Position numbers and translations under genes: made by a program
Part shown: piece after piece, positions 1-5,736 of the stretch
How the letters are laid out: each line of letters begins with the position of its first letter
Position numbering within the stretch: position 1 is the stretch's first letter
Source of the DNA: Gaiellasilicea sp035525905
GTDB taxonomy: Bacteria; Actinomycetota; Thermoleophilia; Gaiellales; Gaiellaceae
Direction: 5' to 3'
Assembly: GCA_035525905.1 (NCBI GenBank)
Contig: DATLDK010000016.1
Coordinates: 1 to 9,317 of the forward strand
DNA: 9,317 bases
The notes under the pieces: generated by a model
Told to the model about the DNA's origin: nothing
Seen by the model: only the letters and a program-made list of their open reading frames with translations
Databases searched by the model: none

Positions 1-122
1 TCGACGAGCGCTTCACGACCGCACTGGCCGCGTCCGGTCCGTCGGCTCGATCGCCGGAGGATGCCCGCGCCGCAGCCCATCTCCTCGAGAGCTACCTGAC
101 GTGGACGAGCGCGAACCCGTAA
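1..122 (+). CDS. ruvX: RuvX/YqgF family Holliday junction resolvase-like protein, C-terminal fragment
   Basis: This is the last 39 codons of a gene that begins before the window; the reading frame starts at base 3 and ends at TAA 120-122. The visible peptide opens with DERFTTALAA and later has DARAAAHLLESYLT. This matches the RuvX C-terminal signature, in which a D-E-R-x-(S/T)-T motif carries an acidic active-site residue and a final D-x-x-A-A-x-x-(I/L)-L-x-x-(Y/F)-L helix closes the RNase H-like fold. RuvX is the YqgF-type nuclease linked to Holliday-junction resolution and to 16S rRNA maturation. The short TWTSANP tail is unremarkable. The neighbour supports the call, because ruvX directly upstream of mltG is a common bacterial arrangement. 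The last 22 nt overlap the mltG start, implying translational coupling. Only the C-terminal third is visible, so completeness of the active site cannot be judged. Confidence 0.85.
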   Translation, partial: DERFTTALAASGPSARSPEDARAAAHLLESYLTWTSANP

Positions 123-1039
123 CGCCGGTGATGCCGCCCCGTCCGGGGCGGCCGCCACGACGGCCTCCGCCGGGCCAGGTCGCACGCCGCCGCGCGATCG
201 CAGCCGGCCTGCTGCTCCTGTTTCTCGCCGGCGCGCTCTACTTCCTCTTCGGCTCGCGAGGTGGGGGCAACGAAGAGCCGGCGGCCGAGCCAGTGGTCAC
301 CACCGTACCGAAGCAGACGATCCTCCGCATCGTCTTCCCCGAAGGGTTCACCCGCAAGGAGATGGTGCAGCGCGTTGCCGAGGTACGCCAGATCGCGAAG
401 ACGAAGCGCAAGGTGACGCCGAAGCTGTCCGGGGATGCCTACGCGAGGGCCTCCAACGCGGCGAGGGTGCCCGCCGCCTTCGGCAAGGACGCGCGGGGAG
501 TGGAGGGCTTCCTCTTTCCCGCCACCTACGAGTTCACCCCGAAAACGACCGCGAAGAAGCTGGTCGCCGACCAGCTCGCGTTCTTCAACGACAACTGGGC
601 GAAAGTGGATCAGCGCTTCTCGAAGACGAAGAAGCTGACGCCGTACGACGTCCTGATCATCGCCTCGATGGTCGAGAAGGAGACGATCGCACCGGACGAG
701 CGGCCCAAGGTGGCCGCGGTGATCTACAACCGCCTGAAGGCGGGCATGCCGCTCGGCATCGACGCGACGATCCGCTATGGGCTGGGCGTCCCGGGAACCG
801 AGGCGCTGCGGGTCTCCCAGCTCGAGAGCGACAGCCCGTACAACACGCGTAACCGCACCGGCCTGCCGCCGACGCCGATCGCCAATCCGGGGCTCGCCTC
901 GATGCAGGCGGCGGCACATCCGGCCAAGGTCGACTACCTCTTCTTCGTCCGCAAGCCAGACCGGATCCATCACTTCTTCACCGCGAGCGAATCGGAGTTC
1001 TACGCGAAGGCCTGTGAGTACGGCTTTGGCTGCGGCTGA
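101..1039 (+). CDS. mltG: Endolytic murein transglycosylase MltG (YceG family)
   Basis: MltG cleaves nascent glycan strands at the outer face of the membrane and is thought to set peptidoglycan strand length. The 312-residue product has a Pro/Arg-rich cytoplasmic N-terminus (residues 1-30), one membrane segment (about 32-51, RAIAAGLLLLFLAGALYFLF) and a LysM-like subdomain (about 72-120, with the VFPEGFTRKEM stretch). The catalytic YceG domain follows: GVEGFLFPATYEF (133-145), SMVEKET (189-195, with the catalytic Glu at E192 by family alignment), YNRL (209-212), GIDATIRYG (219-227), YNTR (247-250), GLPPTPIANPG (254-264) and the closing HHFF (290-293). It is slightly short for the family but complete. 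The GTG at 101 was chosen because GAGAG (87-91) lies 9 nt upstream; an in-frame ATG at 131 would only trim ten disordered residues. It overlaps ruvX by 22 nt and ends 3 nt before aroE. The only two cysteines (C305, C311) sit in the extracytoplasmic tail. Confidence 0.95.
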   Translation: MDEREPVTPVMPPRPGRPPRRPPPGQVARRRAIAAGLLLLFLAGALYFLFGSRGGGNEEPAAEPVVTTVPKQTILRIVFPEGFTRKEMVQRVAEVRQIAKTKRKVTPKLSGDAYARASNAARVPAAFGKDARGVEGFLFPATYEFTPKTTAKKLVADQLAFFNDNWAKVDQRFSKTKKLTPYDVLIIASMVEKETIAPDERPKVAAVIYNRLKAGMPLGIDATIRYGLGVPGTEALRVSQLESDSPYNTRNRTGLPPTPIANPGLASMQAAAHPAKVDYLFFVRKPDRIHHFFTASESEFYAKACEYGFGCG

Positions 1040-1042
1040 GCG

Positions 1043-1759
1043 GTGATCACCGGCACGACAGGCCTCGTCGGACTGCTGCGAGACCCCAAGGTCGGCTCCC
1101 TCTCGCCGCGGATGCAGAACGCGGCGTTCGCCGCGCTCGCGCTCGACGTGGCCTACGTTCCGCTCGGGGTGGTTCCCGCGCGCCTCGAGGATGCCGTGCG
1201 CGGGCTCGTCGCGCTGGGCTTCCTCGGCGCCAACGTCACCATCCCGCACAAGCTCGCCGCAGCAAGGCTGTGCGACGACGTGGAGGGCCGTGTCGAGTCG
1301 GTGAACACCCTCGTCATCCGCGACGGGCGGCTGCTCGGCTCGAGCACGGATACGGAGGCGCTCGGAGACCGGAAACCGCGGCGGGCTGCGGTCGTCGGAG
1401 CCGGGGGAGCGGCTACCGCCTGGATCGCCGAGCTCGAAGCGCGCGGGGGCGACGTACTCGTCTTCTCGCGGAAAGGCGACTGGCCCCCGCGGACCGACGA
1501 AGCCGACCTGATCGTCCACGCGACGCCGGTGCAGGACGACCTCCTCTTCGAGCCGCGGCCGGATCAGACGGTGATCGATCTCGCCTATCGCGCCGAAGGA
1601 GGGGAGACGGCTCATGCCGCAGCCGCCCGCGCAGCCGGCTGTGAGCTGATCGACGGGCTCGACGTCCTCGTTGCGCAGGGCGCCGCCTCGTTCGAGCGCT
1701 GGACGGGCGCGCCGGCCCCGATTGAGGTCATGCGCGCAGCAGTACGCTCTGCCGCATGA
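1043..1759 (+). CDS. aroE: Shikimate dehydrogenase (divergent, short)
   Basis: Predicted to reduce 3-dehydroshikimate to shikimate with NADPH in the cytoplasm. Substrate-site residues are in place: SLSP (S19, S21), NVTIPHK (64-70, catalytic Lys K70), VNTL (N88), STD (D103) and VAQGA (Q212). A Rossmann nucleotide loop, GAGGAATA, spans 119-126, and WTG occurs at 220-222. At 238 residues it is about 30 shorter than usual; part of the loss is between D103 and the GAGGA loop, where the NTDGxGF-plus-helix segment is replaced by TDTEALGDRKPRR. The usual N-A-T-P-x-G-M motif reads HATPVQD (159-165), and the cofactor-selecting NRT motif reads FSRKGDW. The core catalytic residues argue for real shikimate dehydrogenase activity, and the aro neighbours agree, but cofactor preference (NADPH or NADH) is uncertain. 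GTG 1043 lies 3 nt after mltG, without a clear Shine-Dalgarno; the stop overlaps the aroC start (ATGA). Confidence 0.9.
   Translation: MITGTTGLVGLLRDPKVGSLSPRMQNAAFAALALDVAYVPLGVVPARLEDAVRGLVALGFLGANVTIPHKLAAARLCDDVEGRVESVNTLVIRDGRLLGSSTDTEALGDRKPRRAAVVGAGGAATAWIAELEARGGDVLVFSRKGDWPPRTDEADLIVHATPVQDDLLFEPRPDQTVIDLAYRAEGGETAHAAAARAAGCELIDGLDVLVAQGAASFERWTGAPAPIEVMRAAVRSAA
1743..1748 (+). promoter_or_regulatory. Candidate -10 element (TACGCT) for aroC, inside the end of aroE
   Basis: TACGCT fits the actinobacterial TAnnnT -10 consensus and ends 7 nt before the aroC ATG, so transcription could start at or one base before the start codon. A TTGAGG (1722-1727) lies 15 nt upstream and resembles a -35 box, although the spacing is short. 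No Shine-Dalgarno precedes aroC. The element lies within aroE codons, so it does not borrow its TA from a stop codon. A promoter here is inference from sequence only; coupling through the ATGA overlap is the alternative route to aroC translation. Confidence 0.4.
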
Positions 1760-2835
1760 CCTTGAGCCTCGCCACAGCCGGAGAGTCGCACGGGCCCGCT
1801 CTCGTCGCGATCCTGACCGGGCTCCCGGCCGGGCTGAGACTCGACCGGGCCGCGATCGACGCCGACCTGCACCGGCGCCAGCTCGGCTACGGCCGCAGCC
1901 CCCGCCAGCAGCTGGAGCAGGACGAGGTCGAAGTGCTAGCAGGGCTCCGTCACGGCAGGACGCTCGGCACGCCGCTCGCGCTCGTCGTGCGCAACCGCGA
2001 CCACAAGAACTGGCTGTGGGGTATGAGCCCCTGGCCCCCGGAAGGGGAGCCCTCGGGCAAGGGGACCAAACCCGTCACCCTCCCTCGCCCCGGGCACGCC
2101 GACCTCGCAGGGATCCAGAAGTACGGGCACGAGGACGTGCGTGACTCCCTCGAACGGGCGAGCGCCCGGCACACCGCGGTCCTCGTCGCCGCTGGGTCGG
2201 TGGCGAAGGCGTTCTTGCGCGAGCTCGGCATCGAGGTCGCCGGCTCGGTGCTCGAGATCGGCGGGGAGCGCGAAGGCTGGGAAGCGGCGATCGACGCAGC
2301 GCGCGGCGATCGCGACACACTGGGCGGCCTGGTGGAGGTGCGCGCCGCAGGCGTCTTCCCCGGCCTCGGCTCCTATGCCGCCAAGGAGGACCGTCTCGAC
2401 GCGCGCCTCGCCGCGGCCCTGATGGGCATCCAGGCGGTCAAGGGCGTCGAGATCGGCGACGGCTTCGCCTTGGCGCGGGAGCGCGGCTCGAAGGCGCACG
2501 ACGAGATCGAGCCCGGTCTCAGGCGCCGCTCGAACAGAGCCGGCGGCATCGAGGCGGGCATCTCCAATGGGGAGGAGCTCGTCGTCCGGGCCGGCATGAA
2601 GCCGCTGCCCACGCTGATGCGGCCGCTCGATTCCGTCGATCTCGCCACGGGTGAGCCCGCGCAGGCGCTCGTCGAGCGCAGCGACGTCGCAGCGGTTGAG
2701 GCGCTCGCCGTGGTCGCGGAGGCGGCGGTCGCGTGGGAGCTGGCGCGTGCCGCACGGGAGAAGCTCGGCGGGGACGCGCTCGTCGACGTGGTCGCGGCGC
2801 ACACGGCGTACCTGGAGCGGATACGCACGCGCTAG
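1756..2835 (+). CDS. aroC: Chorismate synthase
   Basis: Catalyses the last common step of aromatic biosynthesis, conversion of EPSP to chorismate with loss of phosphate, using reduced FMN that is not consumed. The 359 residues carry the whole family pattern: AGESHG (8-13, active-site His H12), RRQLGYGR (40-47), RHGRTLGTPLALVVRNRDH (65-83), RPGHAD (111-116, second conserved His H114), GHEDVRDSLERASARHTA (124-141), and the FMN/substrate segment RSNRAGGIEAGISNGEEL (about 258-275). MKPLPTL and VERSDV follow. One mild variant is GIEAG where most homologues have GI(E/Q)GG. Length is normal. ATG 1756 overlaps the aroE stop by 4 nt (ATGA). No Shine-Dalgarno is visible, but a TAnnnT hexamer stands 7 nt upstream. 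The gene ends at TAG 2833-2835, immediately before sequence encoding the shikimate kinase domain. aroA (EPSP synthase), which supplies its substrate, is not in the window. Confidence 0.97.
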   Translation: MTLSLATAGESHGPALVAILTGLPAGLRLDRAAIDADLHRRQLGYGRSPRQQLEQDEVEVLAGLRHGRTLGTPLALVVRNRDHKNWLWGMSPWPPEGEPSGKGTKPVTLPRPGHADLAGIQKYGHEDVRDSLERASARHTAVLVAAGSVAKAFLRELGIEVAGSVLEIGGEREGWEAAIDAARGDRDTLGGLVEVRAAGVFPGLGSYAAKEDRLDARLAAALMGIQAVKGVEIGDGFALARERGSKAHDEIEPGLRRRSNRAGGIEAGISNGEELVVRAGMKPLPTLMRPLDSVDLATGEPAQALVERSDVAAVEALAVVAEAAVAWELARAAREKLGGDALVDVVAAHTAYLERIRTR

Positions 2836-4241
2836 ACCGTCACGTCGCCCTGATCGGCTTCATGGGTGCGGGCAAGTCGACTCTCGGGGAGCAGCTCGCG
2901 GCCAGGCTCGGGCGCCGCTTCGTCGACGTCGATGCCGAGATCGAGCGCGAGGAGCCGATCGCGCGGATCTTCGAGACCGGCGGCGAGGCTGCTTTCCGCC
3001 TGCGGGAGTCGAAGCACGCGCGCGACGCGCTCGCATCGAGCGACCCGGCGGTGATCGCCCTCGGCGGCGGTGCAGTCGGAACCGATCAGATCCGTGCTGC
3101 GCTGCGAGAGCGTGCCTTCACGATCCTCATCGAGATCGACCACGAGGAGGCGTGGCGGCGGGTGGCCGGCACCGACCGGCCCCTGGGCCAGGACGAAGCG
3201 GCGTTCCGGACGCTCTACGAGCAGCGGCAACCGCTCTATCGGGACGCCGCCGATGCGCGGACGCAGGATCTGGACGGGGCGATCCTCGCCGCGGGCGGCG
3301 TGCACGTGGAGCTGGGCGCGCTCGAACGCCTCGGCGAGCTCGTCCCCGGGGACGGGGCCGTCGAGCTCGTCAGCGATGCGCGCGTTTCCGGGATCTACGG
3401 CATGGACGCCCAGCTGGCGCTGGGAGCGCGGGCAAGCGGGAGCCACGAGCTCGCGCCGGGGGAGCAGGCGAAGAGCGTCGAGTCGCTCGAAGGGCTGTGG
3501 CACGCGCTGCGCCTGGAGCGTGGGGGCACCCTCGTGGCGCTCGGAGGCGGCTGCGCGACGGACGCCGCCGGGTTCGCCGCCGCCACGTATCTCCGCGGTA
3601 TCGACTGGGTGCCCGTGCCGACGACGCTGGTGGGTCAGGTCGACGCCGCCATCGGGGGCAAGACCGCAATCGACCTGCCGGGCGGGAAGAACCTGGTTGG
3701 CGCCTTCCACTGGCCGGTGCGCACGGTGATCGACCCCGCCACCCTGGAGACGCTGCCCGAGGCCGAGCTCGCGAACGGCCTCGCGGAGGTGGTGAAGACC
3801 GGCCTTTTGGCGGGCGAGCCGCTCTGGGAACTCCCGCGCCCGGAACAGGTGCGTCGCTGCGCGACGTTCAAGACCGGCGTGTGCCTCGGCGACCCACACG
3901 ACCGCGCCGGGCGCGCGCAGCTCAACCTCGGTCACACCTTCGCGCACGCGTTGGAAGCGGCAGCGGGCTTCGACCTCCCTCACGGCCGTGCCGTCGCGCT
4001 CGGGCTGCTGGCGGCGCTGCGACTCTCCGGGCTCGACACGTCGGCGGTCGAGGAGACGCTCCGGCCCGAGCCCGTCAGGGTCGATCGCGAGCTTGCCTGG
4101 GCGGCGCTCGCCCGGGACAAGAAGGTCGTGGGCGGGGTTCCGCGGCTCGTTCTCCTCGCGGAGCCCGGGCGGCCGCTGCTCGGCGTCGAGCGTCCGCCCG
4201 CCGAGGTGCGCGCGGCCCTCGACTCGCTGATCGCCGGATAG
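2733..4241 (+). CDS. aroKB: Bifunctional shikimate kinase / 3-dehydroquinate synthase fusion
   Basis: One frame encodes two enzymes. Residues ~37-185 are shikimate kinase (ATP-dependent 3-phosphorylation of shikimate): Walker A GFMGAGKST (42-50), DVD (65-67, catalytic Asp D67), R89 in FRLRE, GGG (111-113), lid Arg R149 in DRPLG and R165 in RQPLY. Residues ~190-502 are 3-dehydroquinate synthase (DAHP to 3-dehydroquinate, NAD- and metal-dependent): PGEQAKS (242-248), GGGCATDAAGF (271-281), PTTL (296-299), D304, GGK (308-310), GKN (318-320), metal ligands E352, H401 and H417, plus K355, K380, R394 and N398. The synthase half is about 40-50 residues shorter than usual at its N-terminus and middle, but all ligands are present. 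The start is uncertain. GTG 2733 is the only canonical start that keeps Walker A whole, yet it overlaps aroC by 103 nt and adds an Arg-rich shadow peptide. Conserved sequence begins at about 2838. AroK-AroB fusions are known elsewhere, for example in Thermotoga. Confidence 0.9.
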   Translation: MGAGACRTGEARRGRARRRGRGAHGVPGADTHALDRHVALIGFMGAGKSTLGEQLAARLGRRFVDVDAEIEREEPIARIFETGGEAAFRLRESKHARDALASSDPAVIALGGGAVGTDQIRAALRERAFTILIEIDHEEAWRRVAGTDRPLGQDEAAFRTLYEQRQPLYRDAADARTQDLDGAILAAGGVHVELGALERLGELVPGDGAVELVSDARVSGIYGMDAQLALGARASGSHELAPGEQAKSVESLEGLWHALRLERGGTLVALGGGCATDAAGFAAATYLRGIDWVPVPTTLVGQVDAAIGGKTAIDLPGGKNLVGAFHWPVRTVIDPATLETLPEAELANGLAEVVKTGLLAGEPLWELPRPEQVRRCATFKTGVCLGDPHDRAGRAQLNLGHTFAHALEAAAGFDLPHGRAVALGLLAALRLSGLDTSAVEETLRPEPVRVDRELAWAALARDKKVVGGVPRLVLLAEPGRPLLGVERPPAEVRAALDSLIAG

Positions 4242-4244
4242 AGT
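4239..4244 (+). promoter_or_regulatory. Candidate -10 element (TAGAGT) for aroQ
   Basis: TAGAGT matches TAnnnT and is followed by exactly 6 nt before the GTG of aroQ, placing a predicted transcription start on the G of the start codon (a leaderless mRNA). Its TAG is the stop codon of aroKB. No convincing -35 hexamer lies about 17 nt upstream. The overlapping GGATAGAG (4236-4243) is at best a weak Shine-Dalgarno. The promoter reading rests on consensus and spacing only. Confidence 0.4.
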
Positions 4245-4250
4245 CCCGCG

Positions 4251-4688
4251 GTGCGCATCGCCGTCCTCAACGGAGTCAACCTCGACGTGCTCGACCGCCG
4301 CGATGCAGGCCACTACGGCGGGCTGACGCTCGCCGATCTCGAGAGCCGGATCTACGCGTGGTCGAAAGAGTTCGAGTGCACGACCCGCTGCCGGCAGACG
4401 AACCACGAGGGTCAGTTCATCGACTGGTGCCACGACGCCCTCGACTGGGCCGACGGCGTCATCATCAACCCGGGTGCCTGGTCGCACTACAGCTATGCGA
4501 TCCGCGACGCCGTCGAGCTGTTCAAGGCGCCAGTCGTCGAGGTGCACCTCTCGAAGATCGAAGCGCGGGAAGAGTGGCGGCGGGTGTCGGTGATCGGCGA
4601 CCTGGCGACCAAGCGCGTCTCGGGGGAGGGCCCCGAGGGCTACCGCACGGCGATCGAGTTCCTCGCCTCGCGCCGAGGTGACGCATGA
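4251..4688 (+). CDS. aroQ: 3-Dehydroquinate dehydratase, type II (divergent motifs)
   Basis: Type II dehydroquinase dehydrates 3-dehydroquinate to 3-dehydroshikimate in the cytoplasm, usually as a dodecamer. The 145-residue product has normal length for the family. Recognisable motifs are LNGVNLDVLDRRDAGHYGG (6-24, catalytic Arg R17 and Tyr Y22), QTNHEGQFID (49-58), INPGAWSHYSYAIRDA (72-87, catalytic His H79), VEVHLS (96-101), REEWRRVS (106-113) and GEGPEGY (125-131). Several usually fixed positions differ: LNGPNLNLLG reads LNGVNLDVLD, THTS reads SHYS, and HLSN reads HLSK (K102). The catalytic Arg, Tyr and His remain, so an active enzyme is likely. GTG 4251 follows aroKB by 9 nt and is preceded by a TAnnnT hexamer rather than a clear Shine-Dalgarno. 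The stop overlaps the next gene's start by 4 nt (ATGA). Its place beside aroE, aroC and aroKB supports the role. Confidence 0.93.
   Translation: MRIAVLNGVNLDVLDRRDAGHYGGLTLADLESRIYAWSKEFECTTRCRQTNHEGQFIDWCHDALDWADGVIINPGAWSHYSYAIRDAVELFKAPVVEVHLSKIEAREEWRRVSVIGDLATKRVSGEGPEGYRTAIEFLASRRGDA
4675..4681 (+). promoter_or_regulatory. Shine-Dalgarno sequence for the M24 peptidase gene
   Basis: GAGGTGA ends 3 nt before the ATG at 4685 (6 nt counted from the GAGG core) and is a close anti-16S match. It lies inside the last codons of aroQ and fixes the peptidase start at 4685. It is one of the clearer ribosome binding sites in the window and contrasts with aroC, aroQ, efp and the accB fusion, which have none. 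Confidence 0.6.
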
Positions 4689-5725
4689 GCCGGATCGAGC
4701 GTCTGGCCGCTCTGCTCGAAGAGCCGCTGCTCGTCACCAGCAGTGTCAACGTTCGCTACTTGACGGGCCTCCAGAGCTCGAACGCCGCCGTCCTCGTCGA
4801 CCCCGACGGCGAGGCGACCCTCTTCACCGACTTTCGCTACGCACAGAAGGCGGGCGCGATCGACGGCGTTCGCTTCCAGCGGACGGCCCGTGCGGTGCTC
4901 GGGGACCTCGCGACGCGGCTCGCGGGCCGCAGGATCGGGATCGAGGCGCATGTGCTCACCGTCGCGAGTCACGAGCAGCTCCGCGACGGCGGCGTCGAGA
5001 CCATTTCGCGCAGCGGCATCGTGGAGCGGTTGCGCGCGGTCAAGGAGCCCGAGGAGATCGAGACGATGCGTGCCGCGGCCGCGATCTCGGACCGGGTGTT
5101 CGCAGCGCTCGCCGAGGAGCGGTTCACCGGCCGCACGGAGGTGGAGCTGGCGTGGCGCGTCCGGGAGCTCTTCCACGAGCATGGCTCCTCGGAGCAGGCT
5201 TTCGACACGATCGTCGCGGCGGCCGAGAACGGCGCCAGCCCGCATGCAGATGTGCGGGACGTCCCGATTCCGGCGAACACACTCGTCACGATCGACGCCG
5301 GCTGCCGGGTCGGCGGCTACGCGTCGGACTGCACGCGGACGTTCGCTACGGGCGACCTCCCGGACGAGCTCGCGCGCGCGTACGACGTCTGCCTGGAGGC
5401 CCAGCTCGCGGCGCTCGAGGAATACGGTCCCGGTGTCAGCGGCCGGGATGTGGACGCAGCGGCGCGCGATGTGATCTCGGCGGCCGGCTGGGGTGAGCAA
5501 TTCGGGCATGGCCTCGGGCACGGGATCGGGCTCGAGGTGCACGAAGCGCCGGCGGTGCGCGCGGAGTCCACGGACACGCTGGAGGCCGGCAACGTCGCCA
5601 GCTGTGAGCCAGGGATCTACCTGCCGGGCGTCGGCGGGGTGCGGATCGAGGACCTGGTGCTCGTCACCGACACGGGCAGCGAGCGGCTGACCCACGCGAG
5701 CAAGGATCTGACCACCGTCCGGTAA
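4685..5725 (+). CDS. pepQ: M24 family Xaa-Pro aminopeptidase/dipeptidase
   Basis: A two-domain metallopeptidase predicted to hydrolyse X-Pro bonds in peptides in the cytoplasm. Residues 1-115 form the creatinase N-terminal domain (VTSSVNVRYLTGL, LFTDFRYAQKA, IGIEAH). Residues ~120-346 form the pita-bread catalytic domain. The five metal ligands are all visible: D204 (TIDAG), D215 (YASDCTR), H279 (GHGLGHGIGL), E308 (CEPGIY) and E322 (VRIED); the supporting H286-E287 (VHEAP) is also present. Length (346) is normal for the YqhT/PepQ-like group, which cannot be split into aminopeptidase or dipeptidase by sequence alone. ATG 4685 overlaps aroQ by 4 nt and has a good Shine-Dalgarno. It sits immediately upstream of efp, a frequent bacterial pairing. 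The shared proline theme (cleaving X-Pro bonds, translating poly-Pro) is suggestive, but no direct functional link is known from the sequence. Confidence 0.93.
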   Translation: MSRIERLAALLEEPLLVTSSVNVRYLTGLQSSNAAVLVDPDGEATLFTDFRYAQKAGAIDGVRFQRTARAVLGDLATRLAGRRIGIEAHVLTVASHEQLRDGGVETISRSGIVERLRAVKEPEEIETMRAAAAISDRVFAALAEERFTGRTEVELAWRVRELFHEHGSSEQAFDTIVAAAENGASPHADVRDVPIPANTLVTIDAGCRVGGYASDCTRTFATGDLPDELARAYDVCLEAQLAALEEYGPGVSGRDVDAAARDVISAAGWGEQFGHGLGHGIGLEVHEAPAVRAESTDTLEAGNVASCEPGIYLPGVGGVRIEDLVLVTDTGSERLTHASKDLTTVR

Positions 5726-5728
5726 CCT
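5723..5728 (+). promoter_or_regulatory. Candidate -10 element (TAACCT) for efp
   Basis: TAACCT matches TAnnnT and ends 8 nt before the efp GTG, so a start site at about 5735-5737 would give a leaderless or nearly leaderless transcript. Its TAA is the stop codon of the upstream peptidase gene. The region before the efp start has no purine-rich Shine-Dalgarno. No good -35 box is seen at standard spacing. This is inference from consensus and position, and weaker than the aroQ and accB cases because the spacing is 8 rather than 6 nt. Confidence 0.33.
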
Positions 5729-5736
5729 GCGGCGTC

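Noticed and set aside
92..1615. 507-codon open frame on the - strand across mltG and aroE
   Set aside because: Arg/Glu/Asp-rich, low-complexity translation with no family motif. It is antisense to two well-recognised genes, and long antisense frames are expected at this GC content.
2862..2864. ATG as the start of the shikimate kinase domain
   Set aside because: It would remove the first strand (VALIGF) and the first Walker A glycine, which are clearly encoded upstream. It is kept only as a note on automated start calling.
4236..4243. GGATAGAG as a Shine-Dalgarno for aroQ
   Set aside because: Interrupted and weak match to the anti-16S sequence. The overlapping TAGAGT hexamer at 6-nt spacing explains the site better, though neither is proven.
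2832..4547. 571-codon open frame on the - strand across aroKB and aroQ
   Set aside because: Compositional shadow of the + strand genes. No motif is seen, and it covers complete active sites encoded on the other strand.
2651..4681. 676-codon + strand frame overlapping aroC, aroKB and aroQ
   Set aside because: Extremely Arg/Ala-rich translation in the frame offset from aroKB, with no recognisable domain. The other frame carries all conserved kinase and synthase residues.
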